Below, piece by piece: positions 22,352-32,781 of a DNA stretch of 64,000 bases; positions within the stretch are counted from its first letter, which is position 1, and each line of letters opens with the position of its first letter. The translations under genes and the position numbers were made by a program. The notes under the pieces were generated by a model that was given only the letters and a program-made list of their open reading frames with translations, was not told the DNA's origin and did no database searches. Source of the DNA: Blepharisma japonicum (Eukaryota; Ciliophora; Heterotrichea; Heterotrichida; Blepharismidae); the NCBI GenBank assembly GCA_949751835.1, contig CATKHK010000127.1, positions 1 to 64,000 on the forward strand, read 5' to 3'.

Positions 22352-23872
22352 TTACATGTCTTTTGAATCTGGCAACTGCTCAATTAAGCTTTTCCAGCTA
22401 AATTTGCATTTATTATAAAGTTCATTTGGAGGGTACACTCTTTCTGTTGTCGTTTTAAAAGGATTAGAAATTCTATTATCCTGATATTTCAGCAGCACAT
22501 TAGCTAGTGACTTATAATTTGCAACAAGTTCAGAAATCTCATCATTTCCTTCTTTTAAGCTATTTATATCAAGATGCTCTAAAAATTCACTTTCCACTGC
22601 ATGTGAATTAATTTTATTTGTAAAATCTGCAATCTTTTGCAAAGGGTTTCTTATAGATCTTGCTGAACAATGAATTATCATAATAATTACAGCTAAAACA
22701 ACCCCACCACAAAAAATATAAAATCCTATTAAAACTCCTCCAAATTCTTCAATTTTATTTCTGCTGGCACTTCCATATGTCATAATATCACTCTCCTTCA
22801 CAAAAAGCATAAGTACATACCATCAATCCTCATTATTTTGGCTTCCTATTGGGAATGTAGCAACCCTATATACTTCATTATGAAAAACCATAAAATGGAT
22901 CCCTTTAGGATTAACCAGTACTTTTCCCCAAAAATGGGAATCTTCTAGCTCTGTAATGGAGTCGTAGGAATTACTTCACCACCCTTTTCCGTTACATTTT
23001 AATATCTGGCCACTCTTGTGGACAAGGGCTGTGTCCCCTTTTCCTAGGTATTTTAGCTCTTTAAGGTCTTGATATATAAATAGAACAGGTAAATCAGCTA
23101 ATATAACCCCAATAGTTTTATTGTTATTATCAGTAAGCGGCGTCACTAATGAAATTATATCAAGAAGATTCCCTAAGTAGTCCGGATACCCAGTTGTTGC
23201 TGAATTTGTAGTATTATTTTGCTTATAGGCCATATATCAAGTTTGGTTTGTAGGTCTATAAGTGTTAGGAATATAACTTCCTGGATAAGTTATCATAAAA
23301 TTACCTTGATCAAAATACATCATATATCTTATGACGGTCTGAAAAGTCAATACAAGTGTCGTGGGCCAAATATTATTAAACCTAGACACTTTTTTGATTA
23401 AACTATATGACACGTTAAAAATATCTCCGAAAGTTTTATAGCAGCTATAAGTAAAACACACCCTTTGGTTTCCATACAAATTGATAACTTTAGTCAAATT
23501 TTCTTTAGGTAAATGCTCATAATCTGTGATATTTAAATAATTCAATGCATAGGCATTTTCGTCGTTTAGCATTGAATATAGCATTTCTTTCACCAATTGG
23601 TTCATAACAAAAATATCTTGGAATTTTGTGTTAACATAAGACGCCCCTTGGGCGACAATTTCTTTCATATTGTCGGTGGCTTGTTTACTTTGAGTTTCTT
23701 CGATTTTTTTTACTGTGTGCTCTTCGAGAAAGTAAAAACTGGATATCATGAATAAAAAAACTAGTATCAGCATAGAGAAAATTGCGAATAAATAGCAGAC
23801 CATCATTTGCCGCTTTATAGATCATGTCTTTGGAATTTCTTTTAAATCTTTCCAAAAGTGCTTTATGCACAT
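22352..23872 (-). CDS. Cache/HAMP membrane sensor protein without a visible output domain
   Basis: A 506-residue protein, ATG at 23870-23872. A short cytoplasmic N-terminus is followed by a membrane helix (~24-47, within YLFAIFSMLILVFLFMIS) and an extracellular region of ~300 residues. That region carries a double-Cache-like pattern, notably IISLVTPLTDNNNKTIGVILADL and the later VYRVATFPIG. A second helix (VLIGFYIFCGGVVLAVIIMI) leads into a HAMP-like segment containing IRNPLQKIADFTNKI. The protein ends ~90 residues later with no kinase, cyclase or phosphatase motif. It resembles bacterial-style chemosensors that bind small molecules outside the cell. Output would have to pass through a partner. 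It is divergent from the transposase-like gene, with 157 bp between starts. Confidence 0.75.
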
Positions 23873-24029
23873 GTTAATTTTAATAAAAATACAATAAAGT
23901 CATTTTTTAGATTAATTTCGACAAGAATCATAAATAAAGTGCTGAGAAATTGGAAAAAAATAAGAGTTTTGTAGGGGTTTTATTTTATTTAAGTCTTAAT
24001 ATAAACAGCTTAATCTTGAAATAATAAAA

Positions 24030-25271
24030 ATGAGCGATCTTCTTACCATGAGGGAGACTCTTGAAAACAGTAAATTTTACACTACCGAGTGGCAACTACA
24101 AATGCTGGCTTCTGCCTCTATTTGGTTTATTGACTCTTGGTCCGTCTCCTTTATCCGTCAAAAGCCTCCTCATATCATCAATTTACTCATCATTTTATGT
24201 CAGGATTCCGCCACAAATGTTATAATTCCCTGCTTCTTTGGAATTTTCCCACACCAGAGCTCTCTCCCAATCGCTGAAATTTACTACAGATTTTTCTCAG
24301 TTCTCCAGATGAAATCTTTACAAAAGCTCGAGCCTTTAAAAATTGTGATAGACTACGACACTTCTCTGCGCTCAGCTGTTGCTCAAGCTTTCCCACATAC
24401 AGAAATCTATGGTTCTTTTATCCACAAAACAAGGCTTCTTTATAATGAATGCAAAAACATAAAATGTGGACTATTAGGAATAAAAACAGCAGCCTTAAGC
24501 AAGACAATAAACTATTTCATAGCTTATGTGTTGGTGATATCATTGATGAATGATCAGGACTTTCTTCACCATTGGAATATTTTGAAACATCAGGTTAATG
24601 ATGAAGCTTTTGCTGGTGTAATCAGTATGATTGAAAGAGATTTCGTAAATCCTAACGGCAGATACCACTCAGAGATGACATTTTCGAACATTTTAGAAGA
24701 AAAAGCTTTTAGAATTGCTACACCTGCTATAGAAGGCTACCACTATCGTCTTAAACAGCTTATGAAAACTTACAACGTCTCTTCAGTCGACATGCTAGTC
24801 GAAAAAGTCCTGGTTTCTGAAGAAAAACATTTCAGCAGTAAAGTCGCTGAGGTAAATTTACAAAGAATTATATCTCCAGACCTCCCAGAAAAATTTTTCT
24901 TTGAAAGAAGCATGGGACCTTTACCAATTGCGACTTCGCTGGGAGATATTTATGGGATGCTTGACCATACCCCTCCACAAAAATTAGCTGAATTACTAAT
25001 TGAGCAAAGCGAAGATATTCAGCTGCCACAGAGGAGAGCCCTCGTAAGTTTATGCAATCTTGATGACTATAAGCGGTCATTGATTTCATTTGATACAGTT
25101 TCACAGAATATTATGAATATACATCAAGAAAGGAAAAAGAAATATAGAGAAGAAAGAAAGACAAGAGTCAAGGTCGAAGAGCCTGCAATGGAAGTAGAAG
25201 AGGAAGAAGGGGAAGAAGAGGACGAAGAAGAAGAGGAAGATGAAGAAGATAGCGAAGACATGCAGGAGTAA
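24030..25271 (+). CDS. MULE-type transposase-like protein, possibly domesticated
   Basis: A 413-residue protein with ATG at 24030 and TAA stop. The RNase H-like core of MULE transposases is recognisable. First Asp: D35 in WFIDSWSVSF. A strand PCFFGIFPH follows, with the helix containing EIYYRFFSVL. Second Asp: D108 in LKIVIDYDTSLRSA, then FPHTEIYGSFIHKTR, which corresponds to the usual FPxxxxxxCxxH block with the Cys replaced. Glu: E235 in TPAIEGYHYRLKQLM, matching the N-x-x-E-G-W-H pattern. I see no SWIM zinc finger. The N-terminal DNA-binding part is missing or very short, and there is an unusual Glu/Asp-rich tail (~385-413). No terminal inverted repeats were noticed around the gene. A host role, such as in genome rearrangement, is possible but is inference. 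Confidence 0.75.
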   Translation: MSDLLTMRETLENSKFYTTEWQLQMLASASIWFIDSWSVSFIRQKPPHIINLLIILCQDSATNVIIPCFFGIFPHQSSLPIAEIYYRFFSVLQMKSLQKLEPLKIVIDYDTSLRSAVAQAFPHTEIYGSFIHKTRLLYNECKNIKCGLLGIKTAALSKTINYFIAYVLVISLMNDQDFLHHWNILKHQVNDEAFAGVISMIERDFVNPNGRYHSEMTFSNILEEKAFRIATPAIEGYHYRLKQLMKTYNVSSVDMLVEKVLVSEEKHFSSKVAEVNLQRIISPDLPEKFFFERSMGPLPIATSLGDIYGMLDHTPPQKLAELLIEQSEDIQLPQRRALVSLCNLDDYKRSLISFDTVSQNIMNIHQERKKKYREERKTRVKVEEPAMEVEEEEGEEEDEEEEEDEEDSEDMQE

Positions 25272-25333
25272 ATAATGATAATTACATAATATTCCGTTTT
25301 ACTTAATTATATAAGCAAAAAACATTTATGATG

Positions 25334-26350
25334 CTATAAATTATTTTTAATTTTATTTTTTGGCAAAACCTCCATAGTCTTCCCTTGTTTTAATTTCATC
25401 TTTTCTGAATACGAATTAACCGCTGTTTTACTCTTTTGAATACTCTGTCTCTCTTTTGCAGGCGACGGATTCGTCTTTTTAATAATTGTCGGTGCAAATG
25501 TGCACTGTTTGAGCTCTTCTTCTTCCTTTTTACTTTTCCATTCTTCAATCATTTTTTCTCTATCTTTTTTTTGTTGATCAGCCAGGTCATATAAATTTTT
25601 TTTGTGGCTTAAAGGCATTTGTTTGGATTTATCATCAATTTTTGGCTGAAAAGTACAGTCTTCAGTGACTTTGTTATCTGGAGGGGTAGCGACTCGGTTT
25701 TTCCTTTCTTTGGTTTGCTCTAAGGCGATATCATAGTTTCTTTTAATAAAGTCTTTGAAGTTGCCTTGAGTTTTTGCTTGTTTATTTTCTTCTGGATTTG
25801 GCTGTGGGTTAGCTTTTTCTTTTTTCTTAGGGGTGACTAAGGATCGACCTTCTTTTTCTGCATATTTTACCATCATTATAGATTTTGGGTCCAATTGTGG
25901 CTTAAATGAGTAGGTTTCTTCATAGAATTTTTCAGATTTTTCTTGTTTTTCTGTTATAAGTTTTCTTCCTTTTTCGTATAATTTGTTAGATATTTCTTCC
26001 GCGTTTGGTGCTGTTGACAATTTATTTTTTCTTCTCATTTCAGGCTGAGGGGTTTTATTTTGGGTTGGAATTATTGTTTTTGGCGTTATAGGTTGTTTAA
26101 TAGGAACTTCTGCTGCATCAAGCTCTGACATAAGTTCAGGTGTTCTAGAATGAGGATTGTCAGGAGAAAACGAAAAATCCTCATCTAAAAAATCAAGGTC
26201 TTTATGGAGATCCAGCTTAGGAGGATTTAGGGTAGGAGCATTAAGTGACGAGGATATAGGAGATGAACTAGCTGGAGGACTTTCAGAAGAAAGAGCTTGA
26301 GGAGCTTTAAATAAGCCAAGATGCTTTAGAGAATCCAATGTGCTTGCCAT
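25334..26350 (-). CDS. Charged protein with repeated 'TFxPxI' motifs
   Basis: A 338-residue, mostly disordered, Lys/Glu- and Pro-rich protein. Three short motifs recur at spacing: YSFKPQLDPKS, CTFQPKIDDKS and CTFAPTIIKKT. Each is followed or preceded by charged helical segments such as KKNLYDLADQQKKDREKM. Short F-x-P-x-I/L repeats of this kind are common in ciliate and other protist proteins of cytoskeletal or ciliary context, but I cannot name the gene. It ends 62 bp from the convergent transposase-like gene and lies just downstream of RPA1 on the same strand. Confidence 0.75.
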   Translation of the reverse strand: MASTLDSLKHLGLFKAPQALSSESPPASSSPISSSLNAPTLNPPKLDLHKDLDFLDEDFSFSPDNPHSRTPELMSELDAAEVPIKQPITPKTIIPTQNKTPQPEMRRKNKLSTAPNAEEISNKLYEKGRKLITEKQEKSEKFYEETYSFKPQLDPKSIMMVKYAEKEGRSLVTPKKKEKANPQPNPEENKQAKTQGNFKDFIKRNYDIALEQTKERKNRVATPPDNKVTEDCTFQPKIDDKSKQMPLSHKKNLYDLADQQKKDREKMIEEWKSKKEEEELKQCTFAPTIIKKTNPSPAKERQSIQKSKTAVNSYSEKMKLKQGKTMEVLPKNKIKNNL

Positions 26351-26378
26351 ATTATTTCTACTAGTAATTATGATTTAA

Positions 26379-28133
26379 CTAATTATTTTGAATATATGAG
26401 TCTATTTCTTTCATGTAGAGCTCTAATGCTTTTGCAGAATTGTGAGGCTCTAGAGCATTTAGTGCCATTCTTGGCTTGTTGCCTTGGCCATCAGCTGATT
26501 TTGTTTTGATAGCACCATGATACATTTTTCCTTGTGCTGAAGCGACAATTTTTTCGAATTGTTCTGGGTCTTCATCTGATAGTTTTTTAAGGTCTGATGC
26601 TGAACATTTAAGCAGCTGTGTGCCAATATCATCAAAGGCTGTAGCCCAAATTGCATCTGAATGGTCATGTAGCCTTACGCTTAGCAAATATCTATATTGG
26701 CACTGTTCAAACGATTCCTGGCATTTTTCACACCTATAAAACCCATTGCTTTCCAAAATCACTTTTTTCTTACAATTTTGTGCATTTTTGCAAGCTGTAT
26801 AAAACATTAAATTTGGGTCATCTCGCCTAATAAATCCTATATAGCCAATGAACCCTGTGTTTTCTTCAAGCTGAGGCCCATCATAATTATTCCAAAAATT
26901 ATTTAAATCTGAGAATTGTTTGTATTCTTTAGGAGCATTTGAAGAACCTTGTGTGAGATATTTTATATTTTCTTTGTCTATACCTCTGCTAAACCAGTCA
27001 AGGAATTTTTTGGTTTCTTCAATATTTTTAGGGTTGTATATTATTTTGGTGTTTCCTCGGTCTGAGGATAGTGATAAGCCATGATAGTCGGTTATCCTTA
27101 AGTATTTAGCAGCGAAAAATATAGGCAATTTTGGGTCATGAAAGATAGAGCTTTCAGCTTCTTCATTTCATAGAGTTATTTCGATAGCGCAATTAGAAGG
27201 ATCCATCACTTTAATGACTCTTTTCTTCAATGGTTCTCCTTTTTTTGAGGTGAATTCTAGCAATTCATCAACTTCAATAATAGCTCCACACAAATCTGTA
27301 ATATTGCCTATACCTATATGTTCGAGTTTGTCAATTAAATTGAAATTAAACTTAACAGAAGAAATTCCAGCATCATCAGCTACTTCATTAATTTCTGCAT
27401 TTTTATCAAAACTTATTTGATAATCACAATCTACAGTCTGGAATTTTTTATTACCAAGCTTAACCCTTCCTTTCGCAAATGTATACACTTTTCCTTCCTG
27501 AATTATCGGATAAAACTTATCTACTGCGTCTTTAAAAAAAGTTGCTTGTATTTCATCATTATAGCTATCAATCAAATTTACATTAAATAGCTTCCCAGAT
27601 CCCCTTGGATTATCCCAAGATTTCACATTTCCTTTTTGAGTTACCCTTGCTTTTAAAATCCAGTCATCATTAAGTGTTGTCAAAGCTTTTATAGGAATAT
27701 AAGACTCCTTGGTAAATTGTTTAGGCTCAGGAAGCCTATTTTGTTTAACTTGTGGCTGTTTGATTTGTGGCTGCTTAACTTCTTCTTTTTCTTCAAAATT
27801 CAGCTCAAATTTGTTTGGCTCGCCTACAGTTGTTTCAAGACTGACACCAGGCTCTAAGTCTGCTATAATCAGAATAGGCCTGCCGCCTACATTTGCAATA
27901 GAATATTCTTTAATTTTGATGACTTGGTATTGAACGATTTCTTCCGAGGCAAATTTTTGTTGGATTGAAGCTCCGACCATGGCTTGGACATAGTCATCAC
28001 CATCAGAAATGACGAGACGGTAGCGAGTTGTGCCGAGAAGCTTGATATCGAGGATTTGCACGGTTGGCTTTAGGTCGTTGCAGGATACGCCTGAGTTGAT
28101 AGAGCGGACAGCTCTTTTAGTTAGAAGTGACAT
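26379..28133 (-). CDS. RPA1: Replication protein A large subunit (RPA70-like)
   Basis: A 584-residue protein with an in-frame TGA (Trp) just upstream of the third DNA-binding domain. The N-terminal OB fold is present (YRLVISDGDDYVQAMVG). A linker with repeated QPQIKQPQVKQ leads into the tandem DNA-binding OB folds A and B (PIKALTTLNDDWILKARV, KLFNVNLIDSYNDEIQATFF). DNA-binding domain C contains a zinc ribbon: C448 and C454 (ACKNAQNCKKK), then C468 and C471 (YRCEKCQ). RPA binds single-stranded DNA in replication, repair and recombination and forms a trimer with RPA2 and RPA3, which are not in this window. The length fits the family (~600). A partial paralog of its N-terminus lies immediately upstream. 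Confidence 0.95.
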
Positions 28134-28234
28134 TTAATTTTTAAAAGATTGAGCGGGGAAGCCATAATATATTTTAAATTGAAGACTTAGAGGGAAATAG
28201 AAGTTTTTAGAAGGATTATTTTAAAATATGCAGC

Positions 28235-28600
28235 TTAATTTCTATTTTCTTCAAAATTGAGCTCAAATTTAGTTGGAGTTCCCAAAATTGAATCAATGAT
28301 GATATCAGGCTCTAAGTCTTCTATAACCAGAATAGAATGGCCGCATACGTTTTTAATGGAATATTCTTTAATTTTGATGGCTTGATATTGAACAATTTCA
28401 CCTGATAAAAATTTTTGCAGGATTAAGGCTCCAACTAAGGCTTGAGCATAAACATCTCCATCAGATATAGCAAGGCGATAATGATTTCCACTAAGGGGCT
28501 TGATATCGATGATTTGCACTGTTAAATCAAGGTCATTGCAGGATATGCCTGAGTTGATAGCGCGGATAGCGTTTTTGGCTAAAAGGATTGGCGAAGCCAT
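28235..28600 (-). CDS. Stand-alone RPA1 N-terminal OB-fold paralog
   Basis: A 121-residue protein that aligns end to end with the first ~120 residues of the RPA1 encoded just downstream. Shared blocks include AINSGISCNDL (RPA1: SINSGVSCNDL), YRLAISDGDVYAQALVG, EIVQYQAIKIKEYSI and PTKFELNFEE. It stops with TAA exactly where RPA1 enters its linker, and no DNA-binding domains A-C follow. In RPA1 this N-terminal domain (DBD-F) is the protein-interaction module that recruits checkpoint and repair factors. A free copy could therefore compete for partners. It could also be a truncated duplicate with an intact frame. The 101-bp gap to RPA1 shows the duplication was tandem. Confidence 0.8.
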   Translation of the reverse strand: MASPILLAKNAIRAINSGISCNDLDLTVQIIDIKPLSGNHYRLAISDGDVYAQALVGALILQKFLSGEIVQYQAIKIKEYSIKNVCGHSILVIEDLEPDIIIDSILGTPTKFELNFEENRN

Positions 28601-29080
28601 AATAAATTAAAAGATAAGGAAAAATTAAAGAAGGCAATATAGAAATGATCTATTTTGCATATAAGAAATAATTAAATAATAATCTTTACCTTAAATGCTA
28701 ATATAAGTTCAATATTTCAATAAAATACTATTTTGCAGCGCAAATTGTGGACTGCTTACACTTCAGGTAGTATTATATTGAAATAAAATGAGAATTCTTT
28801 TAGCTAAAAATGATTTTTTGATTTTATTATTAAAATTTCTGATGATCGGTATTAATTTATGAATTATTTGTTAAGTTATAGCTTTTAATATAATTGGAAT
28901 GTGTTGAGGAGCCGATTTCTTTATATGTGGGAAAGAATAGGCGGCTTTTAAATCTATGAGATAAAACTATTCATTAGGTGGAAACATAAATTTATCAGTT
29001 ATAATTTAAAAATAATCACTCTTAGCTATAGAGATAATCATTATTTGTCATCTATCATAAAAATTAATTATTTCCAATAT
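28601..29080. other. Intergenic DNA
   Basis: 480 bp of AT-rich DNA with no gene or RNA recognised. The promoter of the RPA1-like fragment would lie at its left end. Confidence 0.5.
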
Positions 29081-29548
29081 CTATTTCTGAATTTTTTTAG
29101 CAACTCTTCTACAAGTTGGGCATTCTGCTCTGCATCTTAGTCATTTTTCGATGCATACGCTATGAAATACATGTCCGCAGGGCAATCGTACTCCTTCGGA
29201 ACTAATTCCATAGCAAATAATGCACTCTCTTGCTTCTTTTCCTCGAAATTTAAAAAATTTTGCAATTTCTTGATTAGACAAACCATATCTTGGCAATCTT
29301 TCAATTTCTTTTCATAAAGCCTCTGCTTCTATTGAAGGCAAATCATAATTAAATGAATACCCAAAATCTGAGTCTTGCCCTGCATAATTTTTATGTTGGT
29401 ATTCGGATTCTCGATCAAAAATTGCCTCATACTCATTTTCTCAATCAATAAAGTTCATATTATAAGCCTCAGATCCTTCTATAGGTCTATTATCCAAATA
29501 TTCCTGATTTCCCAGTCATCTTTCATCTCTGTCATTTCCCTGTTCCAT
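29081..29548 (-). CDS. RING-H2 finger protein (putative E3 ubiquitin ligase)
   Basis: A 155-residue protein, ATG at 29546-29548 and TAG stop. All four tryptophans are TGA codons, including the one in CIEKWLRC that is conserved in RING-H2 domains. The C-terminal RING is complete: CIIC, then C-G-H-x-x-H-x-x-C in LPCGHVFHSVC, then CPTC. This is the C3H2C3 ligand pattern that binds two zinc ions and recruits E2 enzymes. The N-terminal ~95 residues are acidic and lack other domains. It is divergent from the DONSON-like gene, with starts 50 bp apart, so the two may share a promoter. Confidence 0.88.
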
Positions 29549-29598
29549 TCTGAGCTTATATAATTTTCGCCATAGGAAATGGGCGGTATATAATTCAA

Positions 29599-30693
29599 AT
29601 GACCTCAATAAGAAAAAATAATCATCAAAAATCAAAAGCAAAAATCTCCCAAGATCTCCCACAAAAGTCACTTAAATGACTATTAGATCTCGACGCAAGT
29701 GAAATCATTGAAGTCAGTCTCCCTGATATCCCTAACACACCTCAGGAATTTTTCCCAGAAAGCATTCGAGTCCAAAATCCCGTGAATTTTAATAACCAAA
29801 TTGAAGAAATTTATTTGAAAACTACAAAAACCTCAAAAAGAAAAATTCTAACTGAAGAAAACGTCCAATATTCATCAATTGACGAAATTCCGAACTGAAA
29901 TAGCCTTGCTAAAGAAATCCATATAATTTCTCCTGAAAGTTTTCAATGGCTCTCTGCAATTGACTCTGAAGGTGAAACAATAGGAATTTATAACACTTGT
30001 ATGGGAATCCATACAAATATTCCGAGTCAAGATATTTATCATTCAATTTTGTACTGAGGGTCAGGAAATTTAGATGAAAATGGCTGGGTTGGCGCTTTTC
30101 GAAGTTTATTTTATATGTTTGCCCATGGCAAATGTGAGTGGTTTTATGTGTATTTTGGTCGATATTTGGCATTTTTTAAAAGGGAAAATAATAAACCAGA
30201 AGCGGTAATAGCAAATCCAACAAATCAATTAAAAAGTGCATTAAGAAAAGCTTTGGTAAATGTCCCTGAAGATGATATTGAAGTAGAAAACATGCCAAAT
30301 TTGAAGAATCAGAAAAAAAATTCTCCGTTAAAAATTGAAGGAAAGTCTTTGCATCAATTTTATGAATATCTCGCAAATAATTTTGCTGATAACAAATTAT
30401 TAGCTCCGATATTTTTCTTGAATTCTACTCTAAAGTCTCTAAACACCACTTTTAATGGAGAAATCAAAGGGCTCGATATGACAAATGACAGCCGAAAAAT
30501 GCAAAGAAAATTCAAACTTTCTTTCGAAGGGCCGCTATCTTTTCTGTCTATAAAAAATATCTGTGGAGTCCTTCAAAGTACACAAAATTCCTTTTCAATT
30601 GAAATTTTCCCTGACACTGCATCAGCGCCTCTAGGTTCTCCAAGCTCAATATCTTTTATGAATGGTTCGTATTTTGTCAAGCGTAATCTTTAA
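29599..30693 (+). CDS. DONSON-like replication protein
   Basis: A 364-residue protein with three in-frame TGA codons upstream of the long open 3' part. The core fits DONSON (downstream neighbour of SON): YHSILYWGS, then WVGAFRSLFYMFAHGK, CEWFYVYFGRYLAFFKRE, and later GPLSFLSIKNICGVLQ. The aromatic W-x-x-x-F-x-S-L-Y...C-x-x-F-Y-V block is the most diagnostic. In animals DONSON helps load the replicative CMG helicase and protects forks. The first ~95 residues are disordered, as in the family. It is neighboured by RPA1 and a RING protein, which fits a replication role. It is convergent with the 30730-31260 gene (36 bp between stops). Confidence 0.7.
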
Positions 30694-30729
30694 AATATAA
30701 TTTTATGGTTTTTATTACATTTTTTATGT

Positions 30730-31260
30730 TTAGTAAATAGAGCAGCTGCATACCATCCCTCCTTGCCTTGGAGGCTTTATCTGTCCGTCTTGTGCCTCAC
30801 TTACAACAGAATAATTAAAACTGTCATAAGAAGGGTCAACTGGAGGCTGATTTTCTATTTCTTTTTGTGTTTCAGGCTGCTTGTTCTGCTGAATGAAACT
30901 TTCGATGCTAGCTTTTATATCTTTTCCAAATAAATCTGTATATTTGACAGTCGTCCTGCCTGTTTCTGATGTATTTTCGCTTGATCTTGGACTAGATGGA
31001 TCCCTTCAATGAGAAATTGGGTCTTTTAAGTTTGGTTTTTCGTCGGAAAAAGTGTCAGAATTTTGAATAAATAAGTTAATTTTGACTGTTTCGTGGGCTG
31101 GGTTTTGAATTTCATGAGATTTATAAGCATTTTGATGTTTTAATGATTCTTGATGTGACGAGGAATCATATAAATGTGTTTTAGGCACGTAGCTTGAACT
31201 GTTGCTTTCTATGATCCCACTTATATTTGGCTCTTGAGGTTCTGATTTTATGCCTGACAT
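30730..31260 (-). CDS. Small disordered protein of unknown function
   Basis: A 176-residue, Ser/Gln/Pro-rich protein with ATG at 31258-31260, one in-frame TGA and TAA stop. The only ordered-looking piece is KYTDLFGKDIKASIESFIQQ near the middle. It ends in MVCSCSIY, with two close cysteines that might be lipidated, though this is not the usual CaaX pattern. I do not recognise a family. Confidence 0.65.
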
Positions 31261-32220
31261 TTTTGTTGACTTTTATTAGAGTTTTTATAATTTAAAGAAG
31301 AAGGAAAAATAAATTGAGAAGGATGAAAAGTAAAGGATCATTATTTAATTAATTAAATTTTTTTCTTTACAATTATTCTCATATGGCAACGAGTAAGATT
31401 TAGTAAATTACTTATGCTTGGAAAATTAGAGATCATAAATTTTTGGATACTAATTTTGATAAAATAATATAATTTTTTGACAAAAATTAATCTAATTCGA
31501 ATTCTGAATTACTAATATATTTAGCCTTCGAAGAGGCTGTCCTAGCTTAGATCTTTTAAAAATTCTTCAATTTCCAATGTTATCAATTGTAATTCCTCTT
31601 GTGTTATTCATTAATATAATTTTCAGTTTATTTTAGATGGTGATAAAAATAATAAATTAGAAAGAAGAATCTTGATAGCATTAAAAATAAGTGAAAGAAT
31701 ATTTTAGAGGTCTTTTTGCCTCTGATTGAGATTTTTTCTTAAAATTGAATTACTAAATTAATGAGTTATGTATCAAGCCTTTTCTTTGAAGGATTTCACT
31801 ATCTTGAGATACTATTTTTACAAAGTATTGTCCTTTCCTTATATCTTGAGCGATTTCTTCAATTAAACTGCTTATTTCTTATATTTGAAAATCCAATTTG
31901 CTTAGCAAACTTTATATAATTCTGCAAAAAAATGAATGCTATTATTTAAGACATTACCATGCTGAAATATTAAAGCTATCGCTAAAGAATTATTTGAGCT
32001 ATTTAAAGTTTCTTTGCAAAATCCCAACTATATTTGCTTTTCATAAGCAAATTGATGAGTATTTGATGAAGGGTGCAGTTTATATAAAATTATAGCTTTA
32101 ACTCTGATAATAGTTTTAAATATTAAAAGAAGAAATCTTTCATAACAGACATTTATTTTAACACAACTATTTGCGGATTTAAATAGTTTTATCGGCTAAG
32201 TGTTTTTACTTAGATAAATT
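31261..32220. other. Gene-poor DNA
   Basis: About 960 bp of AT-rich sequence. A 65-codon plus frame at 31898-32095 and a short minus frame near 31800 show no recognisable protein and are probably chance or relic sequence. It ends where the 2.4-kb duplication begins. Confidence 0.5.
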
Positions 32221-32781
32221 ACTCATATTATATTTGCATTGATATAAATTATGTCATTAAAATACCAATACTGTATTAAATCTGTAAATTAATAATTTTT
32301 AAAATTTAATAATATAAATTTCTTTGCTTTTAAAAATATTTGGATCTTCAATCTAACTTGTTAGTAAAAAATAAAAGATCTTTCTTTTCAACATTATAAT
32401 AAAATCCTACACATTGCATACTAAATTCACACGTTTTCCAAATCATAGAAATAACTAATAAAATACTCCAAATGAGTGCAAAAAATCCATTTTTATCTAT
32501 TATCTAAATTGGTCTCGGAAAATTCAATTGATAAAATTTAGATTAAATTTCAGTTATAATAAAAGAATAGCTTTTTATTTTATTATAAGTTGGGTTTTAT
32601 GAGTTAAATTGTCAAATTCAGTATTTATAATTTCTGTTTATCTTGTATAGACTTAATATAGTTTAAATGTGCATTATTCTTAATATAGCAATAATGCTTA
32701 CTAAATATTTGCGCAATCGGACTAATATTTTGATTATCATGATAAATATAAACTATTAAATCATAGAACCAAATCATTAAC

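Noticed and set aside
25190-25262. Simple GAA-type repeat as a microsatellite
   Set aside because: It is the coding sequence of the acidic tail of the transposase-like protein, with mixed GAA/GAG/GAT codons.
24030-25271. Intact mobile MULE element
   Set aside because: No terminal inverted repeats or flanking target duplications noticed; the gene lies between a sensor gene and a small convergent gene with ordinary spacing.
31898-32095. 65-codon plus-strand frame
   Set aside because: No recognisable domain, AT-driven composition and no conserved copy in the neighbouring duplication.
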